This document shows, in pieces, positions 7,588 through 16,166 of a stretch of DNA of 28,783 nucleotides. Both the position numbers and the translations under genes were made by a program. Location: positions 1 through 28,783 of the forward strand of contig JAIYCF010000033.1 of NCBI GenBank assembly GCA_027488165.1, in the 5' to 3' direction. Numbering within the stretch: position 1 is the stretch's first letter; each line of letters opens with the position of its first letter. A model generated the notes under the pieces. It was not told where the DNA came from, searched no databases, and saw nothing but the letters and a program-made list of their open reading frames with translations. The DNA is from Streptomycetaceae bacterium. GTDB lineage: Bacteria; Actinomycetota; Actinomycetes; Nanopelagicales; Nanopelagicaceae.

Positions 7588-8460
7588 TTAATTCGCCGCT
7601 GCAAAAACTGCGATCGGTTTAGCCTTACCAATTTCATTCTTTAAAAGCGCAATCAGGCGATTATCTGGAGATAGAGCCGCGAATATCTCATCGCTCACAT
7701 TTGAAGTAAGCGGCCTGCCAAAGGAAAGTTCGGCAACTTCATCGAGCGCTAACTCGCGAACGTTAAATGTCTGGCGTGCTACATCCGAGAGTTCTAAAGC
7801 TTTAAAGTCCTGTCCCTTGAGAGCTTCAAAGGTAATTGCTTGATCGATAGAGAAACCGGCAACTCGGGTGCGACGAAGAGCGGATAGATGTCCACCAACG
7901 CTTAAGTCATTGCCGAGATCGCGTGCGATGGCGCGAATGAAAGTGCCAGCAGAACAAGTGACATCAATCTCTATTTCGATTCGTGAACCAGCACGGCGAA
8001 TATCCAAAACTTCTAGAGATGAAATTGTGATGGTGCGTGCTGCGAGTTCGAAGACTTCCCCGGCGCGAACGCGATCGTAGGCGCGCTCCCCTGCAACCTT
8101 TACTGCAGAGACAGAACTTGGGCGTTGTTGAATCTCCCCCACCATTTTGGAAAGGCCTGCTCTAATTTCTTCGTCGGTAATCTTTGAAGCATCCGCTTCA
8201 GATATAACATCTCCCTCTTGGTCGTCGGTGACTGTTGCCGCACCTAAAACAATAGTTGCCAGATAAGACTTATCGCCATCGGTGATGTACTGGAGTAAAC
8301 GTGTGCCGTTACCGAAACCCAGTACGAGTACACCGGTGGCCATTGGATCTAAGGTGCCGGCGTGGCCAACTTTGCGTGTGCCAAGTGCCTTACGAGCAAC
8401 CGCCACAACATCATGGCTAGTCATGGCTGGTGCTTTATCTACAACGAGAAAGCCATCCAT
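7588..8460 (-). CDS. truB: tRNA pseudouridine(55) synthase
   Basis: Makes pseudouridine at position 55 in the T-arm of nearly all tRNAs. The protein has 290 residues. It begins with the family-typical GFLVVDKAPAMTSHDVV, and the catalytic aspartate is D38 within GHAGTLDPMATG (residues 32-43). Further conserved blocks are the RPSSVSAVKV segment and SAGTFIRAIARDLG. The C-terminus is a short PUA-like tail as in other Actinobacteria. It lies 9 bases after rbfA, so the two are co-transcribed with infB. Confidence 0.97.
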   Translation of the reverse strand: MDGFLVVDKAPAMTSHDVVAVARKALGTRKVGHAGTLDPMATGVLVLGFGNGTRLLQYITDGDKSYLATIVLGAATVTDDQEGDVISEADASKITDEEIRAGLSKMVGEIQQRPSSVSAVKVAGERAYDRVRAGEVFELAARTITISSLEVLDIRRAGSRIEIEIDVTCSAGTFIRAIARDLGNDLSVGGHLSALRRTRVAGFSIDQAITFEALKGQDFKALELSDVARQTFNVRELALDEVAELSFGRPLTSNVSDEIFAALSPDNRLIALLKNEIGKAKPIAVFAAAN

Positions 8461-8469
8461 TAGTAGTTG

Positions 8470-8901
8470 CTAATCTTCAATAACTTTAGGAACTTTATAG
8501 GGATCTGCTCCCCCAGCAAATGTTGCATTCTTGCGAAGTTGGGCAACCTCGGCATCTAGAACATGGACTTTATCTAAGAGCGAATCAAGTGCCTTCGCAG
8601 ATTCAGGAAGTCCATCTTCAAAGAATTCGATGCTTGGAGTTATGCGAGTCTGGAGATCGCGTCCCACAGCGCTACGAATTACTCCCTTTGCGCTCTCAAG
8701 TGCGGCGGCGGTTGCGGCGCGCTGTTCTTCATCACCTAATACGGTGTAGAAGATTGAAGCGTTTTGCAGATCACCGGTAACGCGCGCATCTGTGACAGTG
8801 ACGAAGCCGAGACGAGGATCTTTGATCTTCGTCTCAAGCAGCTGCGCCACTACCACTTTGATGCGATCGGCAACTTTCTGAGTGCGATGTGATTGGCCCA
8901 T
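8470..8901 (-). CDS. rbfA: 30S ribosome-binding factor A
   Basis: Late 30S maturation factor that binds near the 5' helix of 16S rRNA, important in the cold. It is 143 residues long with the single KH-like domain. The N-terminal pattern RTQKVADRIKVVVAQLLETKIKDPRLGFVTVTDARVTGDL is conserved across the family (conserved core around residues 6-46). The region ending RITPSIEFFEDGLPE forms the last strand. The ATG at 8901 is 2 bases after the infB stop, giving tight coupling in the nusA-infB-rbfA-truB operon. Confidence 0.95.
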   Translation of the reverse strand: MGQSHRTQKVADRIKVVVAQLLETKIKDPRLGFVTVTDARVTGDLQNASIFYTVLGDEEQRAATAAALESAKGVIRSAVGRDLQTRITPSIEFFEDGLPESAKALDSLLDKVHVLDAEVAQLRKNATFAGGADPYKVPKVIED

Positions 8902-8903
8902 AG

Positions 8904-11618
8904 CTATGCGCGCTTCTTCTCGCGCATCTCAAAGACCTGAATTGTGTCTCCGATTTGCAGATCCTTCATATTGCCAAGGCCAATACCGCACTCGAAACCT
9001 TCTTTAACTTCGTTGGCATCATCTTTGAAGCGCTTGAGCGAATCAATGGTGAGGTCATCGAGGATGATTTCAGTGCCACGCAAAATACGCGCCTTGGCAT
9101 TTCGCTTGATCGATCCATCGCGAACGATAGATCCTGCGATATTTCCAGCCTTTGAAGATTTGAAAATCTCGCGAACTTCAGCGTTACCGAGAATGATTTC
9201 TTCATACTCTGGCTTGAGCAAGCCCTTAAGAGATAGTTCGATCTCTTCAATAGCGTTGTAGATAACTGAGTAGAAGCGAACTTCCACACCTTCTTGATCA
9301 GCAAAGATCGCGGTCTGAGGTTCTGGCTTAACGTTAAAGCCAATAACAACAGCAGTTGATGCTGATGCCAAAGTGATATCTGACTTGGTGATTGCACCAA
9401 CGCCACGGTGGATAACGCGAAGATCAACTTCTGCGCCTACATCGAGTTGCATAAGCGCATCTTCGAGGGCTTCCACAGAACCAGAAACGTCACCCTTAAG
9501 AATGAGGTTAAGTGTTGAGACCTTGGACTGTTCCATAAAGTCTTCAAGTGAAACCTTCTTGCGAGCCTTAGCAAGCTGAGCATTGCGTTCTGCAGCCTGA
9601 CGCTTTTCAGCGATCTGACGCGCAGTGCGATCTTCATCTGCAACTAAGAAGGTATCTCCTGCACTTGGAACCGATGTGAAACCAAGAACCTGAACCGGAC
9701 GTGATGGTCCAGCGCTTTCTACGTTTTCACCATCTTCATTTAGCATCGCACGAACGCGACCAAATGAACCGCCGGCAACAATTGCATCACCGATCTTTAA
9801 CGTTCCGCGTTGTACAAGAACTGTGGCAACTGGACCGCGACCACGATCGAGGTGAGCTTCAATCGCAACACCGCGTGCTGAATCTTCAGCGACTGCGCGA
9901 AGATCGATCGCAGCATCTGCCGTTAGCAGAATTGCATCGATGAGTTCGTTTACGCCAATTCCTGATTTAGCAGAGACGTTTACGAAGAGAGTTTCTCCGC
10001 CGTACTCTTCTGCGATCAAGTTGTACTCAGTCAATTGTTGGCGGACCTTATCTGGGTTCGCACCTTCTTTATCAACCTTGTTAACTGCAACAACGATTGG
10101 AACATCCGCTGCTTGGGCGTGGTTTAACGCTTCGATGGTCTGCGGCATGATTCCGTCGTCAGCTGCAACAACGAGAACTGCAATATCTGTGACCTTGGCA
10201 CCACGGGCACGCATAGCGGTAAAGGCTTCGTGGCCAGGTGTATCGATAAAGGTAATCGCACGATTTACGCCGTCGTGGTCATGGTGAATTTGGTAGGCGC
10301 CAATGTGCTGAGTGATTCCACCGGCTTCAGTCTTTAGGACTTCAGATTTACGGATGGCATCGAGCAAGCTGGTCTTACCGTGATCAACGTGGCCCATAAC
10401 GGTTACAACTGGAGGGCGCGCTACCAATAAATCGGCATCTATATCTTCAAGCTCTTGCGCAAGATCGATATCGAAATCTTGCAAGAGTTCACGGTCTTCA
10501 TCTTCTGGGCTAACGATTTGGATTACGTAGCCAAGTTGTGCGCCGAGAATTTCAAAGGTATCAGCATCAACAGATTGTGTTGCAGTAACCATTTCACCTA
10601 AGTGGAATAGCGCTGCAACTAACGCTGCTGCATCTGCACCGATCTTTTCTGCAAAATCAGCAAGTGTTGCGCCGCGACGCATACGGATCTGAGTCTTTCC
10701 ATCACCGTGCGGAATAACTGCGCCACCCAATTGTGGCGCTTGCATATTGTCGAATTCATCGCGCAACGCTTTTCTTGATTTAGGTTTGCGCTTACTGCTC
10801 TTGCTTGCATTCTTACCGAATGCACCTGCCGCACCACCACGACCTGGACCGCGATTAGGACCGCCGCCGGGACGTTGTGGACCGCCCGTAGTTGGTGCAC
10901 CAGTTGATGGACCACTTGAACGATATGGGCCAGAAGATGTTCCGCCACCTGCTGGACGTGTTTGATAATTTCCGGGACCGCCAGTACCTGCAGGACGTGG
11001 TGTATTTGGACGCGCTGCAAAACCTGGACGAACAGAACCAGGACGTGGACCTGACATACCAGGGCGTGCACCTTGAGAACCTGGTGCACCGGCTGGACGT
11101 TGTGGTGGACGAGGAACAGCGCCACCAGTTGAGAATGGATTATTTCCAGGACGTGGTGGACGTGGAACTGCAGGTGATCCACCAGCAGTAGAGAAAGGAT
11201 TATTTCCAGGACGTGGAGCAGCTGGTTTGTTTTCTGCAGCTGGCGCTTCTTCATCTTGATTTAGTTGATTTAGTGAAGAAGTCGGTGTTGGAGCAGATGC
11301 CGCAGCGCTTTCGGCGCGCGATGCTTTTAGCGCCTCTAAGTCAACGCCGAGTTCGGCGGCAAGTTCGGCAGCAAGTTCAGGGTTTACTTCTGCAGTCTTC
11401 TTAGCAGCGGTCTTCTTTGCAGCCGCCTTCTTAACTGGCTTCTTCTCCTCAACTGGCTTGGCATCGGGATACATCTCGATGAGTTTGCGCACGACTGGCG
11501 CTTCTACAGTTGATGATGCTGAGCGGACGAATTCGCCCATTTCTTGGAGTTTTGCAAGGACAACCTTGCTCTCCATACCGAGTTGTTTTGCCAACTCATG
11601 TACGCGGACCTTTGACAC
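8904..11618 (-). CDS. infB: Translation initiation factor IF-2
   Basis: GTPase that brings initiator tRNA to the 30S subunit and promotes subunit joining. It has 904 residues. There is an IF2_N domain at about 1-52, an Ala/Lys-rich stretch at about 60-110, and a Pro/Gly/Arg-rich linker at about 131-265 containing two copies of RPGNNPFST (136-144 and 157-164). A second IF2_N-like domain lies at about 305-365. The G domain starts near 400 with GHVDHGKT (409-416), DTPGH (459-463) and NKVD (513-516), followed by domains II-IV. The start is GTG at 11618 with AGGAG upstream; an overlapping ATG at 11620 is out of frame. The long low-complexity linker is usual for actinobacterial IF-2. Confidence 0.98.
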   Translation of the reverse strand: MSKVRVHELAKQLGMESKVVLAKLQEMGEFVRSASSTVEAPVVRKLIEMYPDAKPVEEKKPVKKAAAKKTAAKKTAEVNPELAAELAAELGVDLEALKASRAESAAASAPTPTSSLNQLNQDEEAPAAENKPAAPRPGNNPFSTAGGSPAVPRPPRPGNNPFSTGGAVPRPPQRPAGAPGSQGARPGMSGPRPGSVRPGFAARPNTPRPAGTGGPGNYQTRPAGGGTSSGPYRSSGPSTGAPTTGGPQRPGGGPNRGPGRGGAAGAFGKNASKSSKRKPKSRKALRDEFDNMQAPQLGGAVIPHGDGKTQIRMRRGATLADFAEKIGADAAALVAALFHLGEMVTATQSVDADTFEILGAQLGYVIQIVSPEDEDRELLQDFDIDLAQELEDIDADLLVARPPVVTVMGHVDHGKTSLLDAIRKSEVLKTEAGGITQHIGAYQIHHDHDGVNRAITFIDTPGHEAFTAMRARGAKVTDIAVLVVAADDGIMPQTIEALNHAQAADVPIVVAVNKVDKEGANPDKVRQQLTEYNLIAEEYGGETLFVNVSAKSGIGVNELIDAILLTADAAIDLRAVAEDSARGVAIEAHLDRGRGPVATVLVQRGTLKIGDAIVAGGSFGRVRAMLNEDGENVESAGPSRPVQVLGFTSVPSAGDTFLVADEDRTARQIAEKRQAAERNAQLAKARKKVSLEDFMEQSKVSTLNLILKGDVSGSVEALEDALMQLDVGAEVDLRVIHRGVGAITKSDITLASASTAVVIGFNVKPEPQTAIFADQEGVEVRFYSVIYNAIEEIELSLKGLLKPEYEEIILGNAEVREIFKSSKAGNIAGSIVRDGSIKRNAKARILRGTEIILDDLTIDSLKRFKDDANEVKEGFECGIGLGNMKDLQIGDTIQVFEMREKKRA

Positions 11619-11649
11619 ATTTCTCCTGTCTTGGCCCGCAATCTTTATT

Positions 11650-11665
11650 CTAGATATTTATCTAG
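11650..11665. repeat. Perfect palindrome in the ylxR-infB spacer
   Basis: CTAGATA-TT-TATCTAG is a perfect 7-base inverted repeat with a 2-base centre, in the 89-base spacer upstream of infB. It has no following T run in either direction, so it is not a standard terminator. It could be a weak operator or an mRNA processing hairpin. The rest of the spacer shows nothing I can name. Confidence 0.35.
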
Positions 11666-11707
11666 GGATGCGAGCCTTAGTTGTAAGACCTCATAATCTG
11701 AACGAGC

Positions 11708-11998
11708 TCATTTGAGTTTCATATCTTTCGCATCCATATCTGTGAAACGCTCTTTTAAGAACGTTATAAATTGTGTTACATCTGGCGCTTGTTCCAGCTT
11801 GAAGGCTGATTTAAACGCTTTCCGATCTATTGCAAGATAGCCACAAGATAAGTGGAGCCAGGCTCCCCTACCTTGAGATTTTCCACCGCTTGTTGGAGTA
11901 ATTACCCCGTCAATACAGTTGACTCGCAATAGCTGTGATGGTTCTTGAGATTTACGACAGACGATGCAAGTACGTATCGGTTTGATACCTCTTTGCAT
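11708..11998 (-). CDS. ylxR: YlxR family nucleic-acid-binding protein
   Basis: Small protein encoded between nusA and infB in very many bacteria. The YlxR fold is a putative RNA-binding domain, and a regulatory DNA-binding role has been reported in Bacillus. About 96 residues. The signature is RTCIVCRKSQEPSQLLRV near the N-terminus (family RTCxxC, often CVGCR) and GRGAWLHLSCGYLAI in the middle. I chose the ATG at 11998, with AGAGAAG upstream. In-frame TTG codons at 12025/12022 and a GTG at 12007 are alternatives that would add 3-9 residues. The C-terminus ends in MDAKDMKLK. It is separated from nusA by a nested hairpin described separately. Confidence 0.9.
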   Translation of the reverse strand: MQRGIKPIRTCIVCRKSQEPSQLLRVNCIDGVITPTSGGKSQGRGAWLHLSCGYLAIDRKAFKSAFKLEQAPDVTQFITFLKERFTDMDAKDMKLK

Positions 11999-12030
11999 TG
12001 CAGCCACTTCTCTAACCTTCAACAAGGGTT

Positions 12031-12067
12031 AAGGATAGCGAATCCCAGCGGATTCACCTAAATCCTT
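12031..12067 (-). repeat. Nested inverted repeats in the nusA-ylxR spacer
   Basis: Two stacked perfect 6-base inverted repeats share one centre: AAGGAT/ATCCTT (12031-12036 with 12062-12067) outside, and GAATCC/GGATTC (12040-12045 with 12050-12055) inside, with loop CAGC in + orientation. No T run follows on the minus strand, so it is not an ordinary terminator. TATCCT at its 3' side (minus strand) could also serve as a -10 element for ylxR-infB, in which case the inner repeat would lie in the promoter spacer. RNA processing hairpin and operator are both possible. Confidence 0.4.
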
Positions 12068-12082
12068 GCGTAACGAGCGCTT

Positions 12083-13069
12083 TTATTTAGGGGTTACAGG
12101 CGTATCGGGATGAATATCAATGCGCCAACCTGTCAGACGTGCAGCCAATCGCGCATTCTGTCCATCTTTACCAATTGCAAGTGAGAGTTGGTAATCCGGA
12201 ACAGTAACCTTCGCAGAACGTGTCGCAAGATCAACTATCTCTACCTTGGTAACTTTCGCAGGAGATAGTGCATGCGCCACAAATTGTGCAGGATCTTCCG
12301 ACCAATCGACGATATCAATCTTCTCACCGTGCAGCTCTTCCATTACTGCATTTGCGCGTGAACCCATCGGACCAATTAAAGATCCTTTAGGTGACACACC
12401 TGCACGATGGGAGCGAACCGCCAACTTGGTGCGATGCCCTGCCTCACGGGCAACTTCCATAATTTCAACGATGCGATCTTTAATTTCTGGAACTTCCAGC
12501 GCGAAGAGTTGTTTTACTAGCGCAGGGTGGCTGCGCGAGAGCATGATCTCTGGCCCTTTCATTCCCTGTTTTACTTCGACAACAAAACACTTGATGCGAT
12601 CGCCATGGTTGTAAACCTCGCCAGGAACTTGTTCTTGAGGTGGGATGCGTCCTTCAACTTTTCCAAGGTTGACGTTGATCATCTTGGGATCGCGACCTTG
12701 TTGCACAATTCCAGAGATAACATCGCCGACTGATGCGCTGAACTCGCCAACTATTTCGGCATCGTTATTGGCGCGCATCTTTAACTTGATGACTTGTCTA
12801 ACGGTAGAAGTCGCAGTGCGCGCAAAACCTTCTGGCTCATCGCGATCTTCTGAGATTCGTTCGCCCAGTTCGTTAAAAGTTGGTACCCAGATAACTATTT
12901 CGCCAGTTTCGCGATCGATACTTGCCCGAGCCTGTCGCTTTGGAGCATCGGTCTCGTAATAAGCGGTCAAAACGCCTGCTTCAATTTCGGTAATCAAATC
13001 TTCTAGCGGCATTTGCTTATGTGTTGCCAACGCAATTAGCGCATCGACATCGACCTGGCCCTTATTCAT
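12083..13069 (-). CDS. nusA: Transcription termination/antitermination factor NusA
   Basis: RNA-polymerase-associated factor that affects pausing, termination and rRNA antitermination. It is 328 residues: an N-terminal RNAP-binding domain (1 to about 110), an S1 domain, then tandem KH domains with LIGPMGSRANAVMEEL and LAIGKDGQNARLAARLTGW. It lacks the C-terminal acidic repeats of the E. coli protein, which is normal for Actinobacteria. The frame extends upstream into rimP, but the ATG at 13069 gives the family start (MNKGQVDVDAL), so I chose it. It overlaps the rimP stop by 8 bases, so the two are translationally coupled. Confidence 0.96.
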   Translation of the reverse strand: MNKGQVDVDALIALATHKQMPLEDLITEIEAGVLTAYYETDAPKRQARASIDRETGEIVIWVPTFNELGERISEDRDEPEGFARTATSTVRQVIKLKMRANNDAEIVGEFSASVGDVISGIVQQGRDPKMINVNLGKVEGRIPPQEQVPGEVYNHGDRIKCFVVEVKQGMKGPEIMLSRSHPALVKQLFALEVPEIKDRIVEIMEVAREAGHRTKLAVRSHRAGVSPKGSLIGPMGSRANAVMEELHGEKIDIVDWSEDPAQFVAHALSPAKVTKVEIVDLATRSAKVTVPDYQLSLAIGKDGQNARLAARLTGWRIDIHPDTPVTPK

Positions 13070-13544
13070 CAGATGACTCTTCTTTACGGTTGAATTCGAT
13101 TTCAACCACTGCGCGCTTAATATCCGCAAAATTCACGGTATGAGTTTTAATGCGACCCTTGATATTTTCAACTAGCGTGGCCGTTACTTCATTAAATTCA
13201 GTGAGACGACCAGTGGTAATAGTTCCATCTTGCAGAGTCACCTTAACCAACCGAGTTAAGTTCTTGGTCCAGTGGCGAGGCAAAGTTAGTGGACGATCAA
13301 CACCCGGTGAAGTTACTTCGAGAGTAAAAGGTGTTTCATCCATAAAGGTTGCAGTATCAAGAAGCTCTGATATCAACCGTGAGACAACGGTGACTTGATC
13401 TAGATTTAGCGGGCTTTGGCCATCGACGATACATGTGACTATGCGGTGGCTGCCGGCAGAGGTTAATTGGACTTCTTCAAGATAGAAACCGGCTTCAGTA
13501 ACAGCGGGCTCGATTAACTGGGTTATTGATTGTGTCAGTGACAC
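13062..13544 (-). CDS. rimP: Ribosome maturation factor RimP
   Basis: Needed for 30S assembly at the S12/S19 stage. It is 160 residues with the two-domain RimP layout. The N-terminal half includes the segment EVQLTSAGSHRIVTCIVDG, followed by ELLDTATFMDETPFTLEVTSPGVDRPL, the most conserved RimP stretch (core LEVTSPGVDRPL). The C-terminal SH3-like domain includes RHWTKNLTRLVKV and an ADIKRAVVEIEF end. The start is GTG at 13544 preceded by AAGGAG, and it is the first gene of the rimP-nusA-ylxR-infB-rbfA-truB run. Confidence 0.95.
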   Translation of the reverse strand: MSLTQSITQLIEPAVTEAGFYLEEVQLTSAGSHRIVTCIVDGQSPLNLDQVTVVSRLISELLDTATFMDETPFTLEVTSPGVDRPLTLPRHWTKNLTRLVKVTLQDGTITTGRLTEFNEVTATLVENIKGRIKTHTVNFADIKRAVVEIEFNRKEESSDE

Positions 13545-13600
13545 TTGTGGCTCCTTATTAACTTATTATTTATTTGTTATTTAGTTTTTACTACGCGCCA

Positions 13601-13609
13601 AGTTTAGCA
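13601..13609 (-). promoter_or_regulatory. Possible rimP operon promoter, extended -10
   Basis: The 80-base TSUP-rimP spacer carries TGCTAAACT on the minus strand, an extended -10 of form TGnTAnnnT. It is followed by a very AT-rich leader and then AAGGAG before the rimP GTG. No convincing -35 was seen. This is the only sizeable gap in a long minus-strand run, so a promoter for the nusA operon is expected here. Confidence 0.35.
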
Positions 13610-13624
13610 CCGATTAATTCAGGG

Positions 13625-14410
13625 TTATCGCAGCACAGTAAAGGTATCGAAGGCTACCTTTAGAATCAGCGCCGCCGTTATGCCCATAAAGACTTTTCTA
13701 ACTAAACCAGAACCACCACGTAGGGCTATGCGAACACCGATTAGTCCGCCACAGACATTTGCGATCGCTAGGGTGAGGCCAATTTTCCAGAGAATTTCAC
13801 CGTTAACCCCGAAGACCAGAATTGCACCGGCATTGGTGGCGACGTTGACAACTTTGGCTATTGCTGAGGCTGATAGAAAAGCAAAACCCATCACGGCAAC
13901 TAGTAGAAGAATTAAGAATGAACCTGTTCCAGGACCGATGATTCCGTCGTAGAAACCAATTATCAGCGCCGCAGCAGCAGAAATCTTTAACCTTTTGCTT
14001 TCGCTATGTCGCATGGATTCGATCTGACCTAACTGCGGACGTTTCCAGGTATAGATCAAGACTGCAATTAAGAGCGCAACAACTAGGGGTTTCAAAACTT
14101 CCGTTGGAATAAGTGAGGCAAGAGATGCCCCACCCATAGATCCGATAAAGGCAGGTATCGCCATAACGATTAACAACTTCGAGCTCACCTTAATATTTCG
14201 CCGGTAAGTAAGCGCAGATGCGGTTGTTCCAAAAATCGAGGGAACTTTATTTGTTCCGAGAACTACAACAGTTTCTGTTTTTGCAAGGCCTATCAACATA
14301 GCGGGAAGTTGAATCAGTCCTCCCCCACCAGCGATCGCATCTATCAACCCTGCGCAGAAAGCAGCGGCAGCCAGAAAGGCCAGAGTGTAGAGAGTTAGAT
14401 CCGCAAACAC
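13625..14410 (-). CDS. TSUP (TauE/SafE) family permease
   Basis: Membrane protein of 261 residues with about eight predicted helices and the two-fold repeated architecture of the TauE/SafE sulfite exporter superfamily. Family marks are the N-terminal AGLIDAIAGGGGLIQLPAML and the second-half equivalent GFYDGIIGPGTGSFLILLL, plus GTNKVPSIFGT in the first half. Members export or import sulfite, sulfoacetate, other organosulfur or C2 compounds; the substrate here cannot be told. The start is GTG, one base after the proS stop, so it is translated from the proS transcript. I do not recall a TSUP gene at this position in model Actinobacteria, so it may be a lineage-specific addition. Confidence 0.88.
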   Translation of the reverse strand: MFADLTLYTLAFLAAAAFCAGLIDAIAGGGGLIQLPAMLIGLAKTETVVVLGTNKVPSIFGTTASALTYRRNIKVSSKLLIVMAIPAFIGSMGGASLASLIPTEVLKPLVVALLIAVLIYTWKRPQLGQIESMRHSESKRLKISAAAALIIGFYDGIIGPGTGSFLILLLVAVMGFAFLSASAIAKVVNVATNAGAILVFGVNGEILWKIGLTLAIANVCGGLIGVRIALRGGSGLVRKVFMGITAALILKVAFDTFTVLR

Positions 14411-14411
14411 T

Positions 14412-16145
14412 TTAGGAAAGTGATGCGATAAGAGTTGTCACGGCAGAGATGGCATCGCCAACTGCAACTTCAGATTTCTCTCCGGATTTGCGATTGCGGA
14501 GTTCGATCTTGCCTTCGGCAAGTGATTTACCAACAACAACAATTACTGGGATGCCAATTAGCTCTGCATCCTTAAACTTAACGCCAGCGCTTGGATCGCG
14601 ACGATCATCGAGCATTACCGTTATTCCTGATGCTTCTAGCTTGGTTGCAATATCGAGTGCGGTATCAAACGGCAGATCTTCTTTGCCTGTGGCAACGATA
14701 TGTACTTTCGCTGGCGCTACTTCTAAAGGCCAAACCAGACCTATCTCGTCATAGCTCTGCTCTGCGATTGCCGCTACTGCGCGCGATACACCAATTCCAT
14801 AAGAACCCATTGTTACCACTTGTGATTTACCGTTTTGATCTAGCACGGTAAGACCAAGGGCATCCGCGTACTTGCGACCCAATTGGAAGATATGGCCAAT
14901 CTCAATAGCGCGATCAATAACAACGGCAGTTGAGCATTCTGGACATGAATCGCCTTCGCGAATTTCAGCTGCTTCAACGTAAGCATCAGGTGTGAAGTCA
15001 CGACCATTTACTACGTTGCGCGCATGGCGATCTTTCTTATTTGCACCAGTTACCCAAGAGGTACCAGGTGCAACGCGAGGATCTGCGTAGACAGTGATGC
15101 CAAACTTTCCAGCATCTTGTGGTCCGATATATCCCTTAACTAGCCCTGGGTGCTTTGCAAAATCTGCTTCTTCAAATACGCGAAGTTCTTCTACTCCAGG
15201 TAAACCTGCCTGTAAACGCTTTAGATCTACCTCGCGATCACCTGGAACTAAAACAGAGATCGCTTTGCTGTCGGCCATCAATAAAACATTTTTAAGGGTT
15301 GATGCACCGGTAAATCCGCCACCAAATTTCGAATTAAGTACATCAACAAGTGAATCAATAGTTGGAGTATTTGGAGTATCGAGTTCTTCAAGCGCTGGAA
15401 CACCCGATGCATCACCTGGAGCAACTTTGGTGACCATTGCTTCTACATTTGCGGCGAACCCACACTTAGGGCAGAGGACATAAGTATCTTCACCGGTTGG
15501 GCAAGGAGCCAAGAACTCTTCAGATTTAGATCCACCCATCGCGCCTGAGACTGCTTTAACGATGTTGTATTTAAGGTGGAGGCGATCAAAGGTGGTGATG
15601 TACGCATCGCGATGCTTTTCATAAGAAATTCCGAGGCCCTCATCGGTTAGATCAAATGAGTAAGAGTCTTTCATAACGAATTCGCGGCCACGGATGATTC
15701 CGCTGCGTGGGCGGGCTTCATCGCGGAATTTATTTTGAATCTGATAAATAGTCAGTGGCAAGTCTTTATAAGATGAATATTCACCCTTAACCATCAAGGT
15801 AAACATCTCTTCGTGGGTTGGACCTAGTAAATAATCTCCACCCTTGCGATCTTGCAATCTAAAGAGCGATGGGCCGTACTCTTCCCAGCGATTGGTGGCT
15901 TCATACGCCTCGCGTGGCAAGAGCGCTGGAAAATGTACTTCCTGAAAACCAGCCTTATCCATTTCCTCGCGGATAATATTTTCGACGTTGCGCAGAGTGA
16001 TTACGCCAAGTGGCAACCATGAGTAAATTCCAGCAGCGATACGGCGGATATAACCAGCGCGTACTAAGAGCTTATGGCTTGGAACTTCTGCATCGGCAGG
16101 ATCATCGCGCAGAGTGCGAAGAAATAGGCTGGACATGCGCAACAT
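14412..16145 (-). CDS. proS: Prolyl-tRNA synthetase, bacterial type with editing insertion
   Basis: Class II synthetase charging tRNA-Pro. It is 577 residues, matching the bacterial long form with the INS editing domain. The N-terminus is MSSLFLRTLRDDPADAE. GPTHEE is at residues 108-113 and motif 2 is FRDEARPRSGIIRGREFVMKD (about 140-160). The cysteine pair CPKCG opens the region leading into the insertion domain (about 220-400). Motif 3 GSYGIGVSR lies near 450, and the C-terminal anticodon-binding domain contains DDRRDPSAGVKFKDAELIG. The ATG at 16145 is used; a second in-frame ATG three codons later is equally plausible. It follows ispG by 21 bases. Confidence 0.97.
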   Translation of the reverse strand: MLRMSSLFLRTLRDDPADAEVPSHKLLVRAGYIRRIAAGIYSWLPLGVITLRNVENIIREEMDKAGFQEVHFPALLPREAYEATNRWEEYGPSLFRLQDRKGGDYLLGPTHEEMFTLMVKGEYSSYKDLPLTIYQIQNKFRDEARPRSGIIRGREFVMKDSYSFDLTDEGLGISYEKHRDAYITTFDRLHLKYNIVKAVSGAMGGSKSEEFLAPCPTGEDTYVLCPKCGFAANVEAMVTKVAPGDASGVPALEELDTPNTPTIDSLVDVLNSKFGGGFTGASTLKNVLLMADSKAISVLVPGDREVDLKRLQAGLPGVEELRVFEEADFAKHPGLVKGYIGPQDAGKFGITVYADPRVAPGTSWVTGANKKDRHARNVVNGRDFTPDAYVEAAEIREGDSCPECSTAVVIDRAIEIGHIFQLGRKYADALGLTVLDQNGKSQVVTMGSYGIGVSRAVAAIAEQSYDEIGLVWPLEVAPAKVHIVATGKEDLPFDTALDIATKLEASGITVMLDDRRDPSAGVKFKDAELIGIPVIVVVGKSLAEGKIELRNRKSGEKSEVAVGDAISAVTTLIASLS

Positions 16146-16166
16146 GGGCGCAACCTTATCGCGTAA

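Noticed and set aside
10619..11254. A 211-codon minus-strand frame rich in His, Val, Gln and Leu
   Set aside because: It is an out-of-frame reading of the repetitive Pro/Gly/Arg codons of the infB linker and has no family resemblance.
15094..15483. 129-codon plus-strand frame inside proS
   Set aside because: Antisense to a conserved synthetase, low-complexity composition, no ribosome site or neighbour logic.
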